Assembly (NCBI GenBank): GCA_910584695.1
Contig: CAJUBR010000007.1
Span: forward strand, 7,189 to 62,640
Source of the DNA: an uncultured Lachnospiraceae bacterium
Lineage (GTDB): Bacteria; Bacillota; Clostridia; Lachnospirales; Lachnospiraceae
DNA length: 55,452 nucleotides
Direction of reading: 5' to 3'
Part shown: positions 9,000 to 16,937 of the stretch, piece by piece
Position numbering within the stretch: position 1 is the first letter of the stretch
How the letters are laid out: each line of letters starts with the position of its first letter
Translations under genes and position numbers: made by a program
The notes under the pieces: generated by a model
Told to the model about the DNA's origin: nothing
What the model saw: the letters and a program-made list of their open reading frames with translations, nothing else
The model's database searches: none

Positions 9000-9917
9000 A
9001 TGAAACATCTAATTGATCCAATGGATTTAAGTGTGCAGGAAATTAATGAACTGCTGGATTTAGCAGATGACATTATTTCGCATAAGGAAAGATATGCAAA
9101 AGTCTGTGAAGGAAAGAAGCTGGCAACCCTGTTTTTTGAACCAAGTACAAGAACCCGTTTAAGTTTTGAAGCAGCTATGATGGAATTAGGGGGTAATGTA
9201 CTTGGTTTTTCTTCGGCCGATTCTTCGTCTTCAACAAAAGGTGAGAGTGTGGGAGATACCGTGAAAGTAGTATCCTGTTATGCCGATATTATTGCGATGC
9301 GGCATCCAAAGGAAGGAGCACCGTATTTGGCTTCTTTAAAATCAGATGCTCCAATCATTAATGCAGGAGATGGGGGGCACAATCACCCAACGCAGACATT
9401 AACGGATCTTCTTACAATACGGAGGGAAAAGGGACAGTTGTCTGATATTACGATTGGATTTTGCGGGGATCTCAAATTTGGGAGAACGGTACATTCTTTA
9501 ATTAAAGCTCTCTCCCGTTACGATCATATTCATTATGTCATGATTTCGCCCGAAGAACTGGAAATACCGGAGTACATCAGGGAGGAAGTTTTCGAGAAGA
9601 AATCTCTTTCTTATGAGCAGGTGCGTACGATTGATGAAGTGATTGGAAAGCTGGATATTCTTTATATGACAAGAGTGCAGAAAGAGCGCTTTTTTAATGA
9701 AGCGGATTATATAAGGCTTAAGGATACCTATATTTTGGATATGCCAAAGCTGAAGGCGGCAAAAGAGGATTTAAGTATCCTGCACCCGCTGCCAAGAGTA
9801 AATGAGATTGCGGTGGAAGTAGATGATGATCCCCGTGCATGCTATTTTAAACAGGCATTAAACGGAAAATACGTAAGAATGGCATTAATTATGAAACTGT
9901 TGGGATTGGAGGCATAA
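9000..9917 (+). CDS. pyrB: Aspartate carbamoyltransferase catalytic subunit
   Basis: Catalyses carbamoyl phosphate plus aspartate to N-carbamoyl-aspartate, the committed step of pyrimidine synthesis. 305 residues, the family norm. It has the carbamoyl-phosphate loop FFEPSTRTRLSFEAA (about 41-55), HNHPTQTLTDLLT (about 127-139) and the aspartate-side loop HPLPRVNEI (about 260). The ATG at 9000 follows gcaggagga. The regulatory subunit pyrI starts two bases after the stop, so the two are translated from one message and probably form the class B holoenzyme. Confidence 0.97.
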   Translation: MKHLIDPMDLSVQEINELLDLADDIISHKERYAKVCEGKKLATLFFEPSTRTRLSFEAAMMELGGNVLGFSSADSSSSTKGESVGDTVKVVSCYADIIAMRHPKEGAPYLASLKSDAPIINAGDGGHNHPTQTLTDLLTIRREKGQLSDITIGFCGDLKFGRTVHSLIKALSRYDHIHYVMISPEELEIPEYIREEVFEKKSLSYEQVRTIDEVIGKLDILYMTRVQKERFFNEADYIRLKDTYILDMPKLKAAKEDLSILHPLPRVNEIAVEVDDDPRACYFKQALNGKYVRMALIMKLLGLEA

Positions 9918-9919
9918 GT

Positions 9920-10357
9920 ATGAATATTGATAGTATCCAAAATGGAATCGTATTAGACCATATATCAGCAGGAAAAGGTATGGTGGTGTACAAATATCTG
10001 GGGCTGGACAAACTGGATTGTTCCGTTGCCATCATTAAAAATGCAGTCAGCCGCAAGATGGGAAGAAAAGATATTTTAAAGATTGACCACCCTGATTATG
10101 ATATTAATCTGGATATTTTAGGCTATGTGGACCCGGATATTTCCGTCAGTATTATCAAAGACGGGGTGACCGTTGAAAAGAAAAAAGTAGGTCTTCCGGA
10201 ACAAATTATTAATATTGTAAAATGCAAAAATCCACGCTGCATTACCACAACAGAACAGGGAATCCGGCAGATTTTTAAACTGACAGACCGGGAAAAGCGA
10301 ACCTACCGCTGCGTATATTGTGAGGAGGAGAATCAGGGGGAGGAAATAGGCTGGTAA
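9920..10357 (+). CDS. pyrI: Aspartate carbamoyltransferase regulatory subunit
   Basis: 145 residues with an N-terminal nucleotide-binding domain and a C-terminal zinc domain with four cysteines (CKNPRC near residues 102-107, CVYC near 129-132), which docks on the PyrB trimer. It binds CTP/ATP to control PyrB. It is immediately downstream of pyrB. A clear pyrBI attenuator was not found; about 95 bases separate pyrB from the gene before it. Confidence 0.96.
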   Translation: MNIDSIQNGIVLDHISAGKGMVVYKYLGLDKLDCSVAIIKNAVSRKMGRKDILKIDHPDYDINLDILGYVDPDISVSIIKDGVTVEKKKVGLPEQIINIVKCKNPRCITTTEQGIRQIFKLTDREKRTYRCVYCEEENQGEEIGW

Positions 10358-10400
10358 ATCTTAAAAATGATAAAATTTTCACAGTGGAAAAGAAAAACAG

Positions 10401-10428
10401 TTTACAAATTCTCTAATCATGCTATAAT
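10401..10428 (+). promoter_or_regulatory. SigA-type promoter of murA
   Basis: TTTACA (10401-10406), a 16-base spacer and TATAAT (10423-10428), about 55 bases upstream of the chosen murA start. Confidence 0.75.
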
Positions 10429-10483
10429 AAAAATAATTACGTGCTTTTAAAGTATGAATGACAACGCATATACGAGGTGCATT

Positions 10484-11785
10484 ATGGAACAGTATGTTAT
10501 AAAGGGAGGCAATCCGTTAGTAGGAGAAGTTTCCATTGCCGGAGCAAAGAATGCAGCATTAGGAATTTTGGCGGCTTCAATTATGACAGATGAAGAAGTC
10601 ATAATTGAGAATGTTCCTAACGTTAGAGATACAAGAGTGCTTTTGCAGGCGGTTCAGGGTATCGGTGCAAGAGTTAAATATATAGATGAACATACGGTAA
10701 GGATTTGTGGCGGTACAATCAATCCTTACGCAGATAACTGTGTGGATGATGAATTTATCCGTAAGATCAGAGCTTCTTATTATTTACTTGGGGCTATGCT
10801 TGGTAAGTATAAAAAGTCAAGTGTAGCATTGCCGGGTGGCTGTAACATAGGAAGCAGGCCTATTGATTTACATATCAAAGGCTTTAAGGCATTAGGTGCG
10901 GATGTGGATATACATAGCAGTATGATTCATGTTGAGGCACAGCAGCTTACAGGTAATCATATTTATATGGATGTGGTATCGGTTGGAGCAACGATTAATA
11001 TTATGATGGCGGCAGTTCTTGCAGAAGGAAAGACGACCATTGAAAATGCTGCAAAGGAGCCGCATATTGTCGATGTAGCAAATTTCCTGAACAGCATGGG
11101 GGCTAATATAAAGGGTGCCGGTACAGATGTAATCCGTATCCGGGGTGTTGAGAGATTAAAAGGTACGGAATATTCGATTATTCCGGATCAGATAGAAGCA
11201 GGAACCTTTATGGTGGCTGCTGCAGCAACAAAAGGGGATATTACGATAAAGAATGTAATTCCGAAACATTTAGAGGCAATTTCTTCAAAGCTTAAGGAAA
11301 TTGGAGCTGTTGTTATGGAATATGATGATGCAGTACGTGTTGTCAGCAACCATAGATTGAAACCTACGAATATTAAAACACTGCCATATCCGGGATTTCC
11401 AACGGATATGCAGCCTCAGATGGCAGTTGTACTGGCGTTGTCGGAAGGTACGTCTATTATAACAGAAAGTATTTTTGAAAACCGTTTTAAGTATGTGGAT
11501 GAATTATTCCGTATGGGCGGGCAGATTAAAGTAGAAGGCAATACGGCAATTATAGATGGTGTAGAGGGCTATGTGGGTGCTAATATTGTAGCACCGGATT
11601 TACGGGCTGGAGCGGCTTTAGTGATAGCAGGTCTTGTAGCAGATGGCTTTACTGTCGTGGAGGATATTAAGTATATTCAGCGTGGATATGAAAAATTTGC
11701 TGAGAAAATTTGTGCATTAGGTGGTCAGATTGCTGTCGTAGAGACAGATAAAGAGATTCAGAAATTTAAATTAAAAGTTGGATGA
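10484..11785 (+). CDS. murA: UDP-N-acetylglucosamine 1-carboxyvinyltransferase
   Basis: First committed step of peptidoglycan synthesis: transfers enolpyruvate from PEP to UDP-GlcNAc in the cytoplasm. About 433 residues, normal. It has the N-terminal KNAALGILAAS helix and the loop carrying the catalytic Cys, the fosfomycin target (LPGGCNIGSRPIDLH, about residues 118-132). Later it shows FPTDMQPQMAV and DLRAGAALVIAGL. The ATG at 10454 lacks a ribosome site, whereas 10484 is preceded by gaggtg and gives the standard N-terminus MEQYVIKGG. It has its own promoter at 10401-10428. Firmicutes often have two MurA paralogues; which one this is cannot be told here. Confidence 0.96.
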   Translation: MEQYVIKGGNPLVGEVSIAGAKNAALGILAASIMTDEEVIIENVPNVRDTRVLLQAVQGIGARVKYIDEHTVRICGGTINPYADNCVDDEFIRKIRASYYLLGAMLGKYKKSSVALPGGCNIGSRPIDLHIKGFKALGADVDIHSSMIHVEAQQLTGNHIYMDVVSVGATINIMMAAVLAEGKTTIENAAKEPHIVDVANFLNSMGANIKGAGTDVIRIRGVERLKGTEYSIIPDQIEAGTFMVAAAATKGDITIKNVIPKHLEAISSKLKEIGAVVMEYDDAVRVVSNHRLKPTNIKTLPYPGFPTDMQPQMAVVLALSEGTSIITESIFENRFKYVDELFRMGGQIKVEGNTAIIDGVEGYVGANIVAPDLRAGAALVIAGLVADGFTVVEDIKYIQRGYEKFAEKICALGGQIAVVETDKEIQKFKLKVG

Positions 11786-11943
11786 TGAGTTATTCAAAAC
11801 ATATTGTGCCGGGATTTGCCTGTGAAAGGCAGTCCTGTGCAATTCTATCATAAACAGGCTGCATCCTGTCTGGATGCCTGATCTTAGAACCATTTCGGTT
11901 CGATATTTCACTTTTTACGAAATGTATAGGGAAGGAGAATATT

Positions 11944-12624
11944 TTGCTATATCGTATTTTTTTATTACAAAAGACACAGGAGGAATATTGCCGCATAAAG
12001 GATTATCTCCAACTTAGCGGGTGTGAGGTAACGGAGGGGGTGCTTGACCAGACGACCTGCAATGAGGAAATAGTAGAGAATGTAGATTTAGTATTGATAA
12101 ACGGTGATGATGTGGAGTCGAACCTTAAGGCCTGCAGAAAAATAAGGGAAATAACACAAATTCCCATTATTGTATTATCAAAAGAAGATGACGAATGGGT
12201 AAAGATAAAGATGTTTCAATCCGGTGCAGATGATTATCTGGTGGAACCATTTTCCCAAGGAGAATTGATTGCAAGAATCCAGGCACATATCATACGTTAT
12301 AAACGGTTAACAAGACCTTTTGGCTATATCCAGGTAAGGGGATTGGAAATAGAAGTGTTTAGCAGGAGAGTCATAGTAGACGGAAAAGAGATATTTATGA
12401 CAGTGAAGGAATTTGATGTCCTGCTTTATCTGGCACAACGCCCGAATCAAGCTGTATCAAAGGAAGAAGTATACGAAGCTGTCTGGCAGGATGAGCTGGG
12501 GGAGGGTTATTATAATTCGGTTGCCGTTCACGTGAAGCGAATTCGTAAAAAAATAGAAAAGGACCCGGAGAATCCAAAGTACATTGAGACAGTGTGGGGG
12601 ATTGGATACCGTTTCCGGGCGTAG
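11944..12624 (+). CDS. OmpR-type response regulator with a degenerate receiver
   Basis: 226 residues, TTG start at 11944 after gggaaggagaat. The C-terminal winged-helix DNA-binding domain is intact (about 130-226: FDVLLYLAQRPNQAVSKEEVY, VAVHVKRIRKKIE, WGIGYRFRA). The receiver keeps the fold pattern (IPIIVLSKEDD, FQSGADDYLVEPFS). However, the usual N-terminal acidic pair is absent (MLYRIFLLQ), the phospho-acceptor Asp position reads Asn (DLVLIN, about 49) and the conserved Lys before Pro-Phe is Glu (VEPF, about 101). No histidine kinase adjoins it. It is likely phosphorylation-independent. The 158 bases upstream contain a small hairpin (gcatcc/ggatgc near 11854-11872) and no clear promoter. 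Confidence 0.88.
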   Translation: MLYRIFLLQKTQEEYCRIKDYLQLSGCEVTEGVLDQTTCNEEIVENVDLVLINGDDVESNLKACRKIREITQIPIIVLSKEDDEWVKIKMFQSGADDYLVEPFSQGELIARIQAHIIRYKRLTRPFGYIQVRGLEIEVFSRRVIVDGKEIFMTVKEFDVLLYLAQRPNQAVSKEEVYEAVWQDELGEGYYNSVAVHVKRIRKKIEKDPENPKYIETVWGIGYRFRA

Positions 12625-12683
12625 AGGATAAAATGTTATTGACCGGAGCAAAATGAAAATGGATGACCTGTGGAGGATCATTA

Positions 12684-12820
12684 TAGTCAATAACCCCGCA
12701 GCAAGCTACGGGGCATCAAACTTCCAACGCAGTAGAGCTGCGGGGTATTTGACTCTCGCGGCATTCGTCAAATGGACATGCGGGCATGTCCGCTTGACTC
12801 ATTGCTCGCGGGAATAAAAT
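12684..12820. repeat. Dispersed palindromic intergenic element, copy B
   Basis: This fills most of the 326-bp gap after the response regulator. Hairpin 1 arms are ccccgcagc (12694-12702) and gctgcgggg (12737-12745). Hairpin 2 is GTCAA..GGACATGC (12767-12781) with GCATGTCC..TTGAC (12784-12798). It ends with ttgctcgcgggaataaaat, shared with copy A at 4720-4886. Hairpin 2 has the same place and shape as in copy A but a different sequence. The remaining bases to 12950 are AT-rich with nothing else recognised. Confidence 0.75.
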
Positions 12821-12950
12821 ATATATGATTTTACTTGCCTACATGGAGAAAATTGTGTACATTATTAAATGTGTTAGGCACATTGAATAGATCATATAAT
12901 TTCATCTTTGCAGGCAGATGAAATTGTGTATATTTTATAAGGGGTAGAAA

Positions 12951-13652
12951 ATGAAAGTAGAGATTTTATATGAAGATGAAGATATCCTTGTCTGTGTGAA
13001 GCCTTATGGTATGCCGGTGCAGGGGGATAAAAGCAGAGACACGGACTTAGTGAGTTACCTAAAAAATTATATTTTTGAGAAAGAAGATATGGAAGAGGAA
13101 CCTTATCTAGCTATGGTTCACAGACTTGACCGTCCGGTTGGCGGTGTGATGGTGTTTGCCAAAGCTCAGAAAGCAGCAGCAGATTTATCTGACCAGATAC
13201 AGGATGGTACGATGACCAAGTTTTATCAGGCAGTTATTACTGGTGAATTGCCGGAAGATGTGGGTATCATGGAGGATTATTTAGTTAAGGATGGCAGGAC
13301 TAATACCTCTAAGATAGTAAAAAAAGGAACGAAGGGTGCAAAAAGGGCAAAACTCCAATACGAAGTACTGGATGTATTTGAGACAAATCAGGGGATATTA
13401 TCTTATATTTTAATAGAATTGATGACCGGAAGGCATCATCAGATTCGTGTACAGATGGCAGGCAGAGGAGCAGGAATCTATGGTGATACAAAATATAATC
13501 CGGTATTTGCTAAGATAAAGAAACATGATGGACAGATCGCATTATATGCTACCCGTCTGGAGTTTAGGCATCCGTCAACAGGAGAGCGTATGGTGTTTAA
13601 AACAGAACCTGAGGGAGCTGCTTTTGACGTGATAGAACTAGATGAATTTTAG
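12951..13652 (+). CDS. RluA-family RNA pseudouridine synthase
   Basis: Converts specific uridines of rRNA or tRNA to pseudouridine. 233 residues, a short RluA-family form with no S4 domain. The catalytic motif HRLDRPVGGVMVFAK begins near residue 54, with the nucleophilic Asp in it. The later family motifs LMTGRHHQIRVQMA (about 164-177) and YGDTKYNP (about 183) are present. The ATG at 12951 follows aaggggtag. The RNA target cannot be read from the sequence. The stop is 20 bases from the following regulator gene. Confidence 0.9.
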   Translation: MKVEILYEDEDILVCVKPYGMPVQGDKSRDTDLVSYLKNYIFEKEDMEEEPYLAMVHRLDRPVGGVMVFAKAQKAAADLSDQIQDGTMTKFYQAVITGELPEDVGIMEDYLVKDGRTNTSKIVKKGTKGAKRAKLQYEVLDVFETNQGILSYILIELMTGRHHQIRVQMAGRGAGIYGDTKYNPVFAKIKKHDGQIALYATRLEFRHPSTGERMVFKTEPEGAAFDVIELDEF

Positions 13653-13672
13653 TATTTAAAGGTGAGAAACAT

Positions 13673-14380
13673 ATGAATATTATTATTTGTGATGACGGCA
13701 AAAAAGATAGAACACTGCTAATAGATTTACTGAAGGATTATGAACAAAAGAATGATTTGGAATTTGAGATAACAGAGTATTCTTCCGGGATAAAACTTTG
13801 TGAAGATCATAAAGCATTACAGAAATGCCAAATTGTTTTTCTGGATATTAACATGGACGATATGGATGGCTTGAAAGCAGCCATGAAAATCAAAGAAATG
13901 TATCATGCAATTTATATTGTATTGGTGACGGCATATATGAATTATGTGCTTGACGGTTATAAGGTAAAGGCAAGCCGTTTTTTGTTGAAGGATGATTTGG
14001 AACAGACAATCGGGGAGTGCATGGATGATTTGATCTGTGAGATTGGGAAGAACAATCAGGTTGTGGAATTTCCGTTTGTGGAAGGAAAACGGAAGCTCAG
14101 GGTAGATAAAATTATTTATATTGAAACTGCAAAGCATAAAAATTTATTTTATACACAAACACAGGTATACAGCGTTTATCAAAAACTGGATGAAATTGAG
14201 CGAAAACTTCAGGGGATGGGATTTGTCAGAATACATCTTAGTTTTCTGGTAAATCTGCGTTACGTTGAAAGAATCAGCAGTTATGTGATGAAGTTAAAAA
14301 ACGGGAAAGAACTGTCTGTTCCAAAATCAAGATATGCAGAAGTTAAAAGACAGTTTGCATTGTTTAAGGGGGATGAATAG
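13673..14380 (+). CDS. LytTR response regulator (AgrA-like)
   Basis: 235 residues. The N-terminal receiver has an acidic pair (IIICDDGKKD) and phospho-acceptor Asp in VFLDINMDDMDG (about 57), with LVTAYMNYVLDGYKVKASRFLLKD near the C-terminal end of the domain. A LytTR DNA-binding domain (about 130-232: VDKIIYIETAKHKN, VRIHLSFLVNLRYV, VPKSRYAEVK) follows. It is paired with the GHKL kinase that starts two bases after its stop. The receiver's Thr (LVTAY) and Lys (LLKD) are present, unlike in the degenerate regulator at 11944. Typically such pairs read a secreted peptide, but no AgrB/AgrD-like gene is nearby. Confidence 0.92.
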   Translation: MNIIICDDGKKDRTLLIDLLKDYEQKNDLEFEITEYSSGIKLCEDHKALQKCQIVFLDINMDDMDGLKAAMKIKEMYHAIYIVLVTAYMNYVLDGYKVKASRFLLKDDLEQTIGECMDDLICEIGKNNQVVEFPFVEGKRKLRVDKIIYIETAKHKNLFYTQTQVYSVYQKLDEIERKLQGMGFVRIHLSFLVNLRYVERISSYVMKLKNGKELSVPKSRYAEVKRQFALFKGDE

Positions 14381-14381
14381 T

Positions 14382-15644
14382 ATGCAGGAATTAGTGTGTT
14401 CTCTTCTTTTAGTTATGGCAGAAACAATGAGCTTTATCTATTTTTTTGATGTTTTTTTTGAGAAAAAAAGAAATAATCTTCTAACCAAGTGCAGATTTTT
14501 TATTTACTATATTGTAGGTTTTTGTATTGTATGGACAGACGTATGGATTGGTATGTGGAATGTATTGCTGTTTATACTCATTTACGTATTGTTTGGTATG
14601 CTGTTTTATAAAGCAACTTTTTGGCAGTTGTTGTTTTTTTCGATATTAGATTATGGTTTTGGCTGGTTAATAGATTTTATTGTTTATCTGATTTATGAGA
14701 TAAAAGGGGTTGAACCTCCTGTAGATGGGTCACAAGATGTAATCTGGTATTATCTGTTTCCCTTCATTGGCAGGATAGTCTGGCTGCTGCTTTTGGTTCT
14801 GCTTCGGAAAATATGGAAGCAGGAAAGGGGATATGAGTGGCTGACTAAAGTAGAGTGGATTGAACTGGGCAGTATCACTTTTTTTACTCTGACGGCATGT
14901 GTGTTTATGTTTTTTTCCAATCCATCCGAGAAAAATGTACAAGGCAGCTATCTGTTCTTTGCAATCGGATTACTTGGAATAAATTTTATAATATTTCATT
15001 TTACAAAAAGTATTCTGGAAAAAGCGGGGGAAATACAGCTTAGAACGCTTGCCGTTCAAAAACAGAAAAATCAACTGGATGCGTATCAGGAAATGAAAGA
15101 GGTATATGACAGGGAAAGAAGGAAGATGCATGACTATAAAAACCAGCTTGTAACCATTCAGACACTGATTAACAGTGAAGATATACAAACAGCAATTGCT
15201 TTTACAGAGAAGTTGACAGAAAGTATTTCAGTGGATATGTCGGTAGTCAATACCAACCATGCTGTAGTCAATGCAGTGTTAAATCAGAAGTTCCATAGTG
15301 CACAGGAAAAAAATATATCCATGATAATTAAAATGGATGATCTTTCCGAATTTAGTATGGAGGAAGAAGAAATAGTTATTTTGATTTCAAATTTACTGGA
15401 TAATGCGATTAGGGAGTGTGAAAGAGTAATAAAGGTAAACGGAAAAGCAGTAATGCATTTAAAATTAGTGTATGAGGATGGAAGGCTTATTTTATCCGTG
15501 AAAAATCCGGTGATGGAAAAGGTCGATATAAAACATTGTAAGGGAATCGGACTTCTTAATGTAGAAGAAATTGTAAAAAAGTATAATGGGGATATGGAGA
15601 TGCTTTGTGATGAAAAGGAGTTTCAGGTGGTAGTTATGATCTGA
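14382..15644 (+). CDS. GHKL sensor histidine kinase (AgrC-like)
   Basis: 420 residues. About six hydrophobic helices fill the first 200 residues, followed by a dimerisation segment with HDYKNQLVTIQ (candidate phospho-His near 249) and a GHKL ATPase domain with N-box LISNLLDNAIRE (about 335-347) and G-box KGIGLLNVEEIV (about 386). This is the natural partner of the LytTR regulator just upstream. An in-frame ATG at 14334 lies inside that gene; the start at 14382 has aaggggg at a suitable distance and is preferred. Confidence 0.9.
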   Translation: MQELVCSLLLVMAETMSFIYFFDVFFEKKRNNLLTKCRFFIYYIVGFCIVWTDVWIGMWNVLLFILIYVLFGMLFYKATFWQLLFFSILDYGFGWLIDFIVYLIYEIKGVEPPVDGSQDVIWYYLFPFIGRIVWLLLLVLLRKIWKQERGYEWLTKVEWIELGSITFFTLTACVFMFFSNPSEKNVQGSYLFFAIGLLGINFIIFHFTKSILEKAGEIQLRTLAVQKQKNQLDAYQEMKEVYDRERRKMHDYKNQLVTIQTLINSEDIQTAIAFTEKLTESISVDMSVVNTNHAVVNAVLNQKFHSAQEKNISMIIKMDDLSEFSMEEEEIVILISNLLDNAIRECERVIKVNGKAVMHLKLVYEDGRLILSVKNPVMEKVDIKHCKGIGLLNVEEIVKKYNGDMEMLCDEKEFQVVVMI

Positions 15645-15724
15645 TGATAATCCGGTACAAAGCGGAATCAGTAAAGTTACATTGAAATAGCTTTAAGTTG
15701 TAAAACATCTTATAAATAAAATAA

Positions 15725-15770
15725 AAACAGGGCAAGCTATCAAAGTAGGTTTTGACAGCTTGCCCTGTTT
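15725..15770. terminator. Long hairpin between the LytTR/GHKL operon and the permease
   Basis: A 14-bp perfect stem (aaacagggcaagct at 15725-15738, agcttgccctgttt at 15757-15770), extended inside by tcaaa/tttga. The + side has only a short T-run, while the - side reads into a T-rich tract, so it may act in both directions, but all flanking genes are on the + strand. Confidence 0.75.
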
Positions 15771-15793
15771 CGGGTTAGGAAAGGAGCAATGAT

Positions 15794-16864
15794 ATGGAAA
15801 AGAAGAAATTGCAGATAGAAGGTACGGTAAAAAAAGTGATCGTTTCTGCGGCTCTGGCAGGGGGAATTTATCTTGTTTTCCGATATTTACTGCCGCTTGT
15901 GCTACCCTTTGTAATTGCCGGTGTCGTATCAATTTTATATTATCCCATTCTCCGGAAGATGTGTAAAAACACCGGGATATGGAGCGGGAAAAAGAAAAAG
16001 TGGTTTTTGGTTTTTGCTGTACTCCTGTTTTATCTGGTAATTTTTCTTCTGATTGGGCTGCTTGGAGGGTATCTTTTTGGGCAGGGACAGAGCATTATAC
16101 TGAATTTTCCGTTTTATCAGGCAAAAATTATATATCTGGTAAAATGCTGCTGCTGTCAGATGGATGATATTCTGCGTATGGAAGAAGGGGTGAGTTTTGC
16201 GTATATAGAGGGTGTGATGGGAACCATATGGTCTGATTCTGTAAACGGAATGCTTCCCAAGGTCACGGTTTATTCGGTGCAGATGGCATCAAAGATGTTT
16301 GGTATGTTGTTTGGTATTATCATTACGGTAATAGCAACCTTTTTTATGATTCAGGATTATGATGAGATACGGGAAAAAATGCTGCAATCAGAAATCGGAA
16401 AAAATATATGCCGTGTGATTACAAAATGCAAGGATACACTTAAGGTTTATGTAAAGGCACAGGGACTTATTATGCTGTTAGACGGGATTCTTTGTACGCT
16501 TGCATTTTTATTGATTGGACAGCCCTATTTTCTGGTGTTTGGTCCGTTAGTGGCAATTGTGGATGCATTACCGGTACTGGGAGCAGGTCTGATCTTACTG
16601 CCCTATACAGTCATTTTGCTGTTGAAAAAGGAAATAGGAAAAGCCTGCGTTTTACTCTTCGCTTATCTGGGCTGTCTGCTGGTTCGTCAGATTACAGAAC
16701 CAAAGATGGTGGGTAACCAGATAGGGATGCGTCCTCTATATACGATTATCAGTATGTATGCGGGAGTCAGATTGTTTGGAATATATGGTTTTTTGTTAGG
16801 TCCGGTGGGAGTTTTGATCGGGAAGGAGCTGTATACATTTTTTCTTGCAAAGCAGAATGAATAA
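15794..16864 (+). CDS. AI-2E/YtvI-family membrane permease
   Basis: 356 residues, polytopic. Hydrophobic helices lie near 17-35, 36-52, 73-95, 160-182, 230-250, 255-280, 290-310 and 320-345, with a soluble loop at about 100-160. The family pattern is visible in FFMIQDYDEIR, VDALPVLGAGLILLPY and ITEPKMVGNQIGMRPLYTII. Members include the sporulation membrane protein YtvI of Bacillus and various exporters. Given the spore genes elsewhere, a YtvI role is plausible but not shown. The ATG at 15794 follows aggaaaggagc. The CCCC run near residue 118 is unusual. Confidence 0.85.
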   Translation: MEKKKLQIEGTVKKVIVSAALAGGIYLVFRYLLPLVLPFVIAGVVSILYYPILRKMCKNTGIWSGKKKKWFLVFAVLLFYLVIFLLIGLLGGYLFGQGQSIILNFPFYQAKIIYLVKCCCCQMDDILRMEEGVSFAYIEGVMGTIWSDSVNGMLPKVTVYSVQMASKMFGMLFGIIITVIATFFMIQDYDEIREKMLQSEIGKNICRVITKCKDTLKVYVKAQGLIMLLDGILCTLAFLLIGQPYFLVFGPLVAIVDALPVLGAGLILLPYTVILLLKKEIGKACVLLFAYLGCLLVRQITEPKMVGNQIGMRPLYTIISMYAGVRLFGIYGFLLGPVGVLIGKELYTFFLAKQNE

Positions 16865-16937
16865 AGCTATAATGTACGCATAGAGCACGGATGCGGAAGC
16901 AGTGTGCCCGTGAGGTATGTATTAAAGGAGAACGAAA

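Noticed and set aside
16865..16937. T-box leader for proS
   Set aside because: The gap is 73 bases, too short, and the T-box core sequence is absent.
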